From positions 31,921,321-31,985,320 of the forward strand of contig NC_133115.1 in the NCBI RefSeq assembly GCF_022965805.1: DNA of 64,000 bases, written 5' to 3'. The translations under genes were made by a program, and so were the position numbers. The notes beneath the pieces were generated by a model, which had not been told where the DNA came from, made no database searches, and worked only from the letters and a program-made list of their open reading frames with translations. This stretch comes from Primulina eburnea (Eukaryota > Streptophyta > Magnoliopsida > Lamiales > Gesneriaceae). Of this stretch, positions 36,001 to 46,652 are shown piece by piece. Position 1 is the first letter of the stretch, and each line of letters begins with the position of its first letter.

Positions 36001-37171
36001 TAGAGCTGGCAATTTCACAACCAACCTCAGATTGAATGACGACTCATATCATAGAATAAGTCAAGAAAACCATTTAAATTCCAATATCCATCAACAAGGG
36101 GAACAATATAAGTATTGGTCCAAAATGTTAATATATGTATAAAGGAAACAAGCATACAAAGGTACACAACATGTGAAAGCAATGAAACACTCAAACATCA
36201 GCAAAATCAATTGCATCGGTCACAGTATTAAAAGAAAACATGTCAAACAACAACAAATCTGTCGGCAAAAGATTCCAGACCATCCTCCCCATGAAGTAAA
36301 ATTATGCTGTACTGAAAGATTTTTATGATTATATAAGAACTCAAAATAACATAAGCCCCCAAAAATGAAAATCACATAAGCCCAAACCCTGAACTATGAA
36401 TTCCGCGAAGAATTATGCTTAGAATGTGTCCCATTCAAGCTGAGGATTTTATCCCGCTAAATCAATCACTTCAGTTCAAAATCTAGCACGTCAATCCTCA
36501 GCCAAATGATATGATTTTGGGAGCATATCCATGAGACTGCCCAAATTCATTTATAATTTGCAAACTTCTGGTGGTTATCCATCATTACCGTTCCATTTCA
36601 ATCTCACTGAATTCAAAAGCCTCGGTGTAATAGCTGTACGCCTGTATTCATTTCAATTTTTCATCTCCTAGTAAATTATCCAGCCTATGTTCATGATTTT
36701 GAGATGACTAAGCTGAGACCAGTCCCAGAAAACTAAGAAACATAACGCTACTGATACCCTCCAGGCCTCCACTGAGAACCATTTTCCCGAAATAATATAT
36801 GATAAAACAAGGGTAGCGAATTATCTAACCCAAAACTATCCTAAATAATTAAAAAAGGTATGGAAAAACATACCGGCTTTCCGACAACCTAATATTACTA
36901 TGACTACAAGCGCTATCGAAATCACAACCCAGGAGACCTCACATACCGCGAGAGCACGTCTAAATTCCATACATCACGAAACAAAATCAATCGAAAGCAC
37001 GTAGCGTAATACCTCGATGACGCTAGGTACGGAAAGAATCTCAGAGAAAGCAAAGAGGGCTGGGTGAGAGGTGGCCTCAACAATCACATTAGCCAGTGCC
37101 GAGCCCTTCAGATTCGACGCCTGCTTCACAAAGTAGTCTATATGCTCCGCTTGCTTTTGTTCAATGTCCAT
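33055..37171 (-). CDS. CSN7: COP9 signalosome complex subunit 7 (8 exons)
   Basis: CSN7 is a PCI-domain subunit of the COP9 signalosome, the nuclear complex that removes NEDD8 from cullins and represses photomorphogenesis in plants. Exons are 37013-37171, 35585-35660, 35239-35327, 34949-35038, 34589-34633, 34422-34492, 33708-33846 and 33055-33147. All phases agree and all introns are GT-AG, giving 253 residues. Landmarks are MDIEQKQAEHIDYFVKQAS, EATSHPALFAFSEIL, GTWSEYKSDASRLPQL, LKLKQLTVLTLAEANKVLPY, VRELEDFLINDCMYV, GIVRGKLDQLRRCFEVQFAA and VMDYEEDRSRSKR. The PCI region covers roughly residues 60-160; after it comes a charged coiled-coil-like stretch (MDKKHKKEVEERIDEVKKT). The C-terminus ends at SKR, slightly shorter than I recall for other plants. 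The start is the first ATG of the open frame. Confidence 0.95.
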
Positions 37172-37353
37172 TTTTTGCAGATTTCAAATGACTGCTGCTG
37201 ATCCAATAACAGAAGTTGTGAAATTTACAAATAACTACGAAAATGATCAGAAATCAGTGATAATCTAGGGTTTTCGGGACTAGAAACTTGGAGAGCTCAT
37301 TGTAGTTCCTCTTCCCTTCAGATTTGGTGCGTTGTGTGTCTGGAGACGCACGA

Positions 37354-37363
37354 TATATTTATA
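37354..37363 (-). promoter_or_regulatory. Probable TATA box of CSN7
   Basis: Read on the minus strand the sequence is TATAAATATA, about 185-195 bp before the ATG at 37171. Transcription would start near 37330, leaving a leader of about 155 bases. Confidence 0.55.
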
Positions 37364-37864
37364 GCGTCAGTTTCTGTTCTGGGATGTTGCTAACATAAGC
37401 CGTATGTTTCCTCCGCCCGTATAATTGCAATTACACCCTCACACGGCACTCTGGTCATAGATGTCAAAAAGCTTTAGCTAGAACCGATCGTATCGCACAT
37501 CTTTTATATATATAGACGCTGTGTACATTTTTTTATATCATATGATGACTAAGTGAATATACAATATTAGGATAATTGATATATGAATGATTGAAATAAA
37601 ATATAAAATAAAGTTGTTTGTCAAAAACAAAAGTGAATATTCATATAGGGTAAAACTGGAAAAGATGGTCCTCTGTATTTTATAAGTCTCAGCCTAAAAA
37701 TAGTATATTATATATATATTTATATATATATATATATCATATATATATATATTGTATAAATAATGTTTTTGCAAAAAAGTAATTTTCCTAATTCATTTTA
37801 ATTTAATTAATTTTTATATTAATTCAAATTTAATTTATGTATTATATATTTTTATTTTTTTATT
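37364..37864. other. AT-rich spacer with a Helitron-like fragment
   Basis: The stretch 37706-37754 is an (AT)n tract. From about 37755 to 37860 the sequence (TTTTTGCAAAAAAGTAATTT, then AATTTATGTATTATATATTT) resembles the 5' part of the adjacent Helitron, suggesting a truncated second copy. No gene was seen. Confidence 0.4.
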
Positions 37865-39812
37865 AAATATATATATAAACAGAGTTTTTGCTAAAAATAG
37901 TCATTTTCGCAAAATGTCATTTCTTAAAAAAGAAAAGATTTTATCTTGAATATTGACATATGTGTACTGCAATAAATGATCACTCCAATTATTGTTTGCA
38001 TTGATTATATCACTTCATTTAATTCAATTTTAAATTTAAATAATTTTTATATTACTTCAAATGAATTTATGTATGATATGTTTTTTTTATTTTTAACTCA
38101 AACTAAAATTAAACTCTATTGAAAATATAAACTATATTAAAAATTTTGCATTGATTATATCAATTAGTTTAATTAAAAACTGCATAAATAAATTTAAAAT
38201 ACAAATGATTGCAATGTTCAGTATCACTCATGAGGTAAATCATTCAAAAATAATTTTTCAATTTTAAGTAATTTTCTGCCCAAGTTACTTACTGAAAAAG
38301 AAATACAATATCTAATTAGTTTATTTAATTTTTCTAAAATAAAATTGGTTGAGTGTTAAAAGTTATCACTACAACAAGGTTTTCCAATTAACATTAATTT
38401 ACCATTTAGTAATCATAATTTTTTTATCCCAAAAACATATTATTTCGAAATTACCTTAATTTGAAAGAATTAACGCGTTGTGGTTTATTCCAAAACCATA
38501 TGTATATTGTATAATTTAAATTGTCTTCCTAAAAACTTAAATAAGATAGCACAAAAAAACTAAAAGAGATAGATTCAAAAGAGTTTCAAATGGACATTAA
38601 ATTACTTTCAATAAACATGTATATTACCTTCAATAATCAGAAATGTTTGACACCGAATGCATGCAATTCGAGATTTTCATAATTTGAAAGAGTTAATGTA
38701 TGATATAATTCTGTCAAGAGCATCCAATGTATAGTTTTTGTCCCTTGGGATGTCTTATTTGAATTTTAAATTTAAATAATACAATATTGTATATTATATT
38801 AGAAATCATTTTTATTCTATTTATCTTACTAAATTTATCTAATCCAAAATTTAGTTGAATCTTTCCAAGATGTAATGTTCATTTAAATTTAGATTTGTTC
38901 GTTGTTATGAACTACCTGCATATGGAAACAACGAGAACAACGAGACATTCAGTTTGAAATATACCTTTCATGATCGAGAAGTAAAAATTATTATTCATCT
39001 ATTTATATAAATTTTTGATCATTACATATTACTAATGTGATATTCTTCTATATTACAAAGTTCACGGATACATGATAATAGAAAATTCTCGTAATGGAAA
39101 TGATTAAACCAATTCTAAAGAAAGTGAACATCTTATTAGAAGGCACCTCATAAAATGTATTGACATTGTTTTGTAATACACATAATAAATGTTAATAAAA
39201 TAACTATTCTGATTTATACATAATTTACTTATGATCAGATGTTTCATTTTTCTTTCGGAAAAATAGGCTGTTGTGTTTATTATGAAGAGATTTTGAAATA
39301 AAATCACAACCCATTTGGATAAAGATATTGACGAAACAATTATTGTTATCATTCAAATGTGTCAAATACGTGTCATGTCATAAAATTGTTGGTGAATATG
39401 GATTTAGACGAAATTACTGAATTTTTAAAAAAGTATTTTTCATTAATTTTAATGAATATGATTTAAAAATATTTTTTGTCACAAGTTAAACAATAATAAT
39501 ATGTAGCTTCTCGAAAATTATTGAATTAAATATGTATTAAGGTTGGTAGCCGACATCAATATATTAAACAGGATAACCATCATGTCATTGCCTTAGGCTA
39601 ACACAATCTAAAATTTTGATATATAATAGTGATTATTAGGCAAAAAAATTAATCAACATGTGTTGTATTTAAGAAAGTTTTTTAAAATTAGCGAAAAAAT
39701 AGTTTTATTTTTATTTTTTATAATTATATTATTTTTTTCAATTTACATATCTAATTATTTTTCACCGATTTTTTATAATATCAGCCCGTGCATCGCACGG
39801 GTTAAATACTAG
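37865..39812 (+). mobile_element. Non-autonomous Helitron, left copy
   Basis: The 3' end is diagnostic: hairpin CCCGTGC-ATC-GCACGGG at about 39785-39801, then TTAAATACTAG with CTAG at 39809-39812 followed by a host T. The 5' end, AGAGTTTTTGCTAAAAATAG and beyond, matches the second copy in reverse complement, but the terminal TC is not recognisable, so the start is approximate. Similarity to the copy at 43984-45956 continues along the element (for example the segments around AGGCAATGACATGAT and TTTATCCAAATGGGTTGTG). It carries no Rep/helicase frame. Confidence 0.75.
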
Positions 39813-41365
39813 TATAAAATAAATGACTTAAGGTGTGAAGTTTCTCCATCCACCCCCGATCTGTCCAAACAATGGCTATCTCAAATTATACATAAAATTA
39901 GTTTGAGGAACTCGTCTCATCACCTAAAATATTGGTAAGATTGATATTTTCTCAACCCGTCAAAAGGTGAGTCGGCTCACCAGCTCATCTAATTATGGTT
40001 TCTGAGTCGGCTCACCCCACTAGCTCTCCAGATGCAATGTCTTGTTTGGAGTGGGTCTCCCATTATCTGAGGGCTATCTTGCACCCGAAGTTTTATTCGG
40101 GTGCCGCAGATTGTAAGCCTCTTATTAGTACTCGGAGTTTTGATAATAAATTTTGGCAGGCCGTATCTGTCACATATCTCTTATTTGGGTCATCCATGAA
40201 AACGTATTACTTTTTATGCTAAAAGTATTACGTTTTATTGTGAATATCGGTAGGGTTGACTCACATGAGATCCACTCATAAATTTTCAACTTAATCTAAA
40301 TTTCTTTTAATTCAATTAGGTACACATTTTTATTTTTACAATGTTTAATTTCTTTTTGATTAATTTAAAATAATATACTCTATTTATTAAAAGAATATAT
40401 CATCGTATTTTATTAAAATATTTATAATTATTAAATAATAGTTTAATACGAATATATCTCAACAATAAATTATATATATTTAAACATATTTATAAATATA
40501 TAATAAAATAATATTTTCTATTTATTATGTATTAATAAAATTAAAACTCAATAAATAAACCATACATTCAGCTAAATATATTTTAATAGACCGATAAAAT
40601 ATAATTGTAGCATCCTTGTGCTAGAAGCAAGTGTTCAACTTATTTAAAGATGATAATTTAAAATAGGACTATGTGTCATGATAGTTCATTAATAGAAACA
40701 AATTCATCCAAAATAAAGATAATCCTAATAATAACTAAATTACTACTGATAAAAATAACATTAAATAAATACCCATAATAAAAATAATCATAATATTATA
40801 TTAGTACATAATTTAGTTTAGACAATGGAAAACCCAAAAACATGCAATTATGCCTACTTAGACATTCCAAGTTATCAGATAAATCGTCATATTTTCGTGT
40901 ATTTTAGTTCTGAAAAGTCACTTAGAACATAGAGATAGAAAATAGAGTGAAAAAAAGAAAATTCACCCAAAAAAATCACAATCCTTGCATAAAAAATCTG
41001 GAAATAGTTACCCAAAAAACAATCGGTGATGGAGGTGTAGCATGTTCAAGCCTTTAGTTTTTTGTGTCCCAAAGGATTTTGTTCTTACGAAATGAGTAAA
41101 TGTTATTTGATTGTGTTGTCAAGTTTACAAAACGTTTGACCGATCGTCCAAAGGTGGCCGGAAAGCCTTTTCTTGCTTATTTTTGAAAAACATTCTAAAA
41201 ATATACTTTATGGGCAAAATCGCTTGAGAATTTCAAAATCATTTCTTCATGAATGTTGTAGAACTTAAAAGGTTGCATTAATTGGAAAATATGCGGCTAG
41301 AGATCGTACACACGCCGGCGAGATGGCGCGTGTACCAAACGTGCCACCATGTTTCTAGGATTTAG
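39813..41365. other. Intergenic between repeats
   Basis: No gene. It contains one truncated GTCTCAC repeat (40165-40275) and otherwise AT-rich sequence. The part from 41020 to 41365 has a more mixed base composition but no open frame worth reporting. Confidence 0.4.
40165..40275 (+). repeat. GTCTCAC repeat family, copy E (truncated)
   Basis: Only the right-hand two thirds remain: TCTTATTTGGGTCATCCATG, TTTTTATGCTAAAAGTATTA, ATTGTGAATATCGGTAGG, GACTCACATGAGATCCACTC. The left GAGACGG end is missing. Confidence 0.7.
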
Positions 41366-41373
41366 CCTCAGAC

Positions 41374-41782
41374 CAGGGGCGGATGTAGTGTAGGACTCGG
41401 GGGGCCGTGGCCCCCGCGAACTTTTTTAAAAAAATTATTACTATATAATATATATTTTATTATTTAGTATATATATTATTTGATCATAAAAAAAATAAAA
41501 TTTCTATAAACGGCCCCCTCGAATATATTTTTTAAAATAATTACTATATAAGATATATTTTATTATTTAGTATATATATTATTTGTCCATAAAAAAAGTA
41601 TCTATAATTAATTTAATGGTTATAGATTTTCAGATTTAAATATTGTCCGCGTTCCATTTTCTGCAAGTTTTTTTCGAAAACTAAATAACGTGCTTTTACA
41701 AAGGGTCAAATGCCTAACTTAAAACTTTCATAGTTGGTGGTGAGCCGGCCCCCCCAAACATAAAATCTTGGATCCGCCCATG
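41374..41782. mobile_element. hAT-type MITE with 8-bp target duplication
   Basis: Terminal inverted repeats CAGGGGCGGAT and ATCCGCCCATG bound 409 bp of non-coding DNA. They are flanked by the perfect 8-bp direct repeat CCTCAGAC at 41366-41373 and 41783-41790. An 8-bp duplication and CAGGGGCGG ends are typical of plant hAT-related MITEs. The inner part has [21 protein letters not shown] subterminal sequence. Its right half is repeated in the tandem duplication described separately. Confidence 0.85.
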
Positions 41783-42720
41783 CCTCAGACGAACGATTAT
41801 GAACATATTTTTTGCTTATTGTTCAAGTTTTAGAATTTTTGGCCATTATACTAATTGTTATGAATTTTTAATGAAGAATTAAATATATCTATGCATGTTT
41901 CTTTGGTGGAATAGGAATCGATTTGATATCTTTGTTTTTCCATTACACACATTGTTTTTTGTGCTATAATATAAAATAAAAATTGTTCACCGTATCGTGT
42001 AGTGTACTTCAGCCAAAGTCCCAAAAGGTCATCGGAATTAGGCATTTTCTCGCAACCAAAACTCCTTGAAAATCATTATGAAAATATGAATTCTGAGCAA
42101 AATCGATTGATAAAAAAAATAAAATTTCTATAAACGGCCCCTCGAATATATTTTTTAAAATAATTACTATATAAGATATATTTTATTATTTAGTCCATAA
42201 AAAAGTATCTATAATTAGTTTAATGATTATAGATTTTCAGATTTACACATATTGTCCGCGTTCCATTTTCTGCAAGTTTTTTTCGAAAACTAAATAACGT
42301 GCTTTTACAAAGGGTCAAATGCCTAACTTAAAACATTCATAGTTGGTGGTGAGCCGGCCCTCCCAAACATAAAATCTTGGATCCGCCCCTGCCTCAGACG
42401 AACAATTATGAACATATTTTTTGCTTATTGTTCAAGTTTTGGAATTTTTGACCATTATACTAATTGTTATGAATTTTTAATGAAGAATTAAATATATCTA
42501 TGCATGTTTCTTTGGTGGAATAGGAATCGATTTGATATCTTTGTTTTTCCATCACACACATTGTTTTTTGTGCTATAATATAAAATAAAAATTGTTCATC
42601 GTATCGTGTAGTGTACTTCAGCCAAAGTCCCAAAAGATCATCGGAATTAGGCATTTTCTCGCAACCAAAACTCCTTGAAAATCATTATGGAAATATGAAT
42701 TCTGAGCAAAATCGATTGAT
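41490..42720 (+). repeat. Tandem duplication, two units about 609 bp apart
   Basis: Unit 1 (about 41490-42107) and unit 2 (about 42108-42720) are nearly identical, differing by scattered substitutions and a few small gaps. Each runs from within the hAT MITE, through its right end (GGATCCGCCC), into flanking DNA ending GAGCAAAATCGATTGA. Equivalent points are 609 bp apart; for example the small open frames at 41851-42045 and 42460-42654 differ by a single residue. The short word TTGAT occurs at the start of unit 1, at the junction and at the end of unit 2, suggesting a microhomology-mediated duplication after the MITE inserted. Confidence 0.9.
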
Positions 42721-42785
42721 TTTCTGTAAACTTTGTATGCAAAAATTATAGAACTCAACAAGACCTACCAGCTGAAAAATTATGT

Positions 42786-42968
42786 TGCGGTTGGTGGTCA
42801 GAGCTCGGTCACGTGCAATATTACTTTGCAAAGACCTATATGTATATGAGGTCTTGAGTTCGAATCCTGGGAAAGTAAGAGCTACAGTGTCTCGGCTGAA
42901 TAAGTCCTATGAATAATGATCGCAGATGAGTGATGTCAGATCATTACAATAAATGAATTAAAAAATAA
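42786..42968 (+). repeat. Possible tRNA-derived SINE
   Basis: GGTTGGTGGTCAGAGCTCGG could be a worn A box, and GAGTTCGAATCCTGG (about 42856-42870) matches a B box. An AT-rich end AATAAATGAATTAAAAAATA follows. The A-to-B distance of about 60 bp is long for a SINE, and no target duplication was confirmed. It does not fold as a tRNA in any way I could see. Confidence 0.3.
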
Positions 42969-43715
42969 CAGTTTAATTGGAGCTCTTGACAAAGTTAATG
43001 TACTGGAAATTGAGCGAACATGACAATGTTGTTACGACCTAGAAAGTGAGTTCAATGAACAATGTGATATCATTCCGAGTGTATGATTCATTTGAACAAC
43101 TTGATTTCGGTCCGAAATTGTACGTAAGTTCTCTTTAGCTCGTAAATGATGCATTGTACTGATTCTATTTGAGTAAGTAGGAAAAAGTTTTACATCGAAA
43201 GTTACTTAAGTTTATATCGCTTTATCACTTTTGCACGACACATCATATTGAATTATTACACTGTTGTATTATAATTTGATTTGTTATAATGTATAAACCA
43301 AATATTCCATCCTTGGGTCTCTAAAAACTAAATCTCTTTTATTTTTCTTCTATTCATTGTAAATGTCAGATATCAAAGTACTATACCTTAAAATGAAAAA
43401 AAAGTGACATATTTTAGCTTGAAATCATATTTTGTTGTATTTAAAGTTTTAATCCGTTGTGTTAGCATTTTGTGATTTTACTTATGTAAGTAAACAAAAT
43501 ACACAAACTCTTCCGATACTATAATAAAAATATAATGATGTCTATATTATAAGTTGATCATAATAATACTATAAATATTTGTCACTTGAATCTAGACGAT
43601 GTCGGAGAATCGAAACAACCTTAATCATCATTTTAATTTTTTCGAAATCTAATAATTATCCGTTAATAATTCAAAAATATGTTCAATATGAAAGTTTTTA
43701 ATCATTAAAAAAAGG
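42969..43715. other. Intergenic, no gene seen
   Basis: AT-rich sequence between the SINE-like segment and copy F of the GTCTCAC repeat; nothing recognised. Confidence 0.4.
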
Positions 43716-43895
43716 GAAAAACTTGTGTCAGACTGTCTCACGGATCGTATTTGTGAGACGGATCTCTAATTTGGGTCATCAATGAAAAAATATTATTTTT
43801 TATGTTAAGAATATTATTTTATATTGTGAATATGTGTAGGATTGATTCGTCTCACATATTAAGATCCGTGAGACGGTTCACATGAGACCTACTCT
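43716..43895 (+). repeat. GTCTCAC repeat family, copy F
   Basis: It starts GAAAAACTTGTGTCAGACTG, has TCTCACGGATCGTATTTGTG, TTTTATGTTAAGAATATTAT and ATTGTGAATATGTGTAGG, and ends GATCCGTGAGACGGTTCACA then TGAGACCTACTC. Confidence 0.8.
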
Positions 43896-43983
43896 TAAAA
43901 AAAATCTCCTAGAAAAATGGTTGCACGTGACTTCCAGAACAGTGATACATGGTGGCACACAAATCTCACTTACTATCTCGATA

Positions 43984-45956
43984 CTAGTATTTCACCCGTG
44001 CGATGCACGAGATGATATTATTAAAAATTAGTGAAAAATGAATAGATATTTAAATCGAAAAAATATTATAATTAAAAAAAAATAAAAATAAAACTATTTT
44101 TCGTTAATTTTAAAAAAAAAATTATTAAATACAACATGTCGATTAATTTTTTTTTGCAATTAATCACTATCATATATCAAAAGTGTAGATTGTGATAGAC
44201 TAAGGCAATGACATGATGCTTTCATGTTTAGTATATTGATGTCGGTCACTAATCTTAATACATATTTAATTCTTTAATTTTCGAGAATCAGTATATTTTT
44301 AATTTTTTACATGTTAAAAAAATATTTTTAAATCACATTCAATAAAATTAATGAGAACTAATTTTTTTTAAATTCAGTAATTTCGTCTAAATCTACATTC
44401 ACAAGCAATTTTGTGACATGACATGTGTTCGACACATTTGAATGATAACAATAATTGTTTCATCAATATATTTATCCAAATGGGTTGTGATTTTATTTAC
44501 AAAATATCTTCATAATATACACAAAAACCTATTATTTCGAAAGAAAAATGAAACATGTAAATCATAAGTAAATTATGTAACATCAGAAAAGTTATTTTAT
44601 TAACATTTACTATGTGTATTTCAAAACAATATCGATAAATTTTATAATGTATCTTCTAATAAGATATTTACCTTCTTTAGAATTGGTTTAATCATTTTTA
44701 TTACGGAACATTTTATACTGTCATATATACATGAACTTTATAATATAGAAGAAAATTATCACATTAGTAATACGTAATAATTAAAATTTTGTACAAATAT
44801 AAAAATAATATTTTTTACTTCTCGATCATGAAAGACATACTTCAAACTTAATATTTGTTGTTCTCGTTGTTTCCATATGTAGGTAGTTCATAACAACGAA
44901 CAAATCTAAATTTAAACGAATATTACATCTTGGAATGATTCAACTCATATATAGTGCTAAAAAGAGGAGTCATTTCAGAATTCAATTTTGGAATAGATAA
45001 ATTAAGTAAGATAAATATAATAAACTTGATTTCTAATATAATATGTAATATTGCATTATTTATTATTTAAAATTCAAATAACATCTCCCAAAAGACAAAA
45101 ATTATATATTGTATGCTTTTGATAGAATTATACCATACATTAACTCTTTAAAATTATGAAATCTCGAATGACATGCATTGGGTGTCAAACATTTCTGATT
45201 ATTGATGGTAGTTTAATGTTCATTTGAAAATCTTTTGAATCTATCTCTTATAATTTTCTTATGCTCTTTTATTTGAATTTTTAATAAGACAATTAAAGAT
45301 ATACAAAATACGTATGGTTTTGAAAGAAAAATTCAATGTATTAATTCTTTCAAATTAAGGTAATTTCGAAATAATATGTATATGAGATAAAAAATTTATG
45401 ATTATTAAATGGTAAATTAATGTCCATTGAAAAACATTGATGTAGTGATAACTCTTAACACTCAGCCAAGTTTTTTTTTTTTGAAAAATTAAATAAACTA
45501 ATTAAATATCGTATTTCTTTTTTAGGAAATAATTTGGGCAGAAAATTACTTAAAGTAGCAAAATTTATTTTTGAATGATTTACCTCATGAATAATAGTGA
45601 TCATTGCAATCATTTGTATTTTAAATTTATTTATACAGTTTTTAATTAAAATGATTGATATAATCAATTTAGAAATTTTAATATAGTTTACGTTTTCGAT
45701 AGAGTTTAGTTTTAATTTGAGTAAAAAAATAAAAATATATATAATACATAAATTACATTTAAATTAATATAAATTTAATTAAATTCAAATTTGAATTAAA
45801 TGAATTGATATAATCCATGTAAACAATAATTGAAGTGATCATTTATTGCAGTACACACATATCAATATTCATTATATCTCTTTCCTTTTTTAGTAATGAC
45901 ATTTTGGCGGGAAATTACTATTTTTGGCAAAAACTCTGCTTTTATATATATATAGA
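43984..45956 (-). mobile_element. Non-autonomous Helitron, right copy (inverted)
   Basis: Read on the minus strand, the element begins TCTATATATATATAAAAGCA at 45956 and ends with the hairpin CGTGC-ATC-GCACG and GGTGAAATACTAG, its CTAG at 43984-43987. The flanks are A at the 5' side and T at the 3' side, as expected for Helitron insertion between A and T. Length is 1973 bp. It is homologous along its length to 37865-39812 in the opposite orientation. It has no coding capacity for Rep or helicase, so it would be mobilised in trans. The terminus is better kept here than in the left copy. Confidence 0.85.
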
Positions 45957-46652
45957 TTTGTAATTCCAACGTTCTAAAGTTTTGCACTATGACATTTTTC
46001 GTAAATTTTAAATTTTTTGACATGAACTTTAATCTAAATATAAAAATAGAAAATATATTCTTGTTCTTTTAAAAAAACATCTATTGGAGTGAGTCTATCG
46101 TAATAACATTTGTTTTGGGTATGTTTATCTGCCCATTTGATTTATTTCAAGAATTAATTTTTTCAAACTCTTCATTAATAGTATTTAAATTAAGATTTTT
46201 AAATTTTTCTTCTAATAATTTTTCTATATCGGAAACAGAAGACTTAAATTTAAAATAAGTTTATAATTTTTTTCGAGTATAGAAATATAATATATAATGA
46301 ATGATTTAAAAAAATTAAAAATCAAGGAACAAAATGTATTAATTTATTCTGGTTTTCACAATATTTATAAAATTTTGAAACAATATATTCAAATTCTTCT
46401 TCAGAGAAGCTTTTAAAATACTATTATCTGAAAGATTGTTATTTGTATAAATAAAATTCTTCATTTATTTTGACTCTAGCTATAAAACCTTTATTAAAAT
46501 TTATTTTTGATTTATTATCCATTAAATACTAAAATTATATTTTAATTAATAGTTTAAAAAATATATATATACCGAAAAATATCTCAAAAGACTAATTCAT
46601 AAAAAACTCACATCCAAACGAAACCTAAAATTTTTGCTCGTGGTTAAGTTCG
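45957..46652. other. Intergenic, promoter region of the LCMT gene
   Basis: AT-rich DNA between the right Helitron and the methyltransferase start. Its last 100-200 bases should include the promoter and leader of that gene; no clear TATA box was singled out. Confidence 0.4.

Noticed and set aside
39104..39352. Open frames inside the Helitron copies (also 45455-45667)
   Set aside because: Short, AT-biased and without Rep or helicase motifs.
41851..42654. Two near-identical 64-residue frames suggesting duplicated genes
   Set aside because: They owe their similarity to the 609-bp tandem duplication; no domain or promoter supports coding.
42786..42968. Possible tRNA gene from the GAGTTCGAATCC motif
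   Set aside because: No cloverleaf could be formed and the A-to-B distance is too long; a SINE remnant is more likely.
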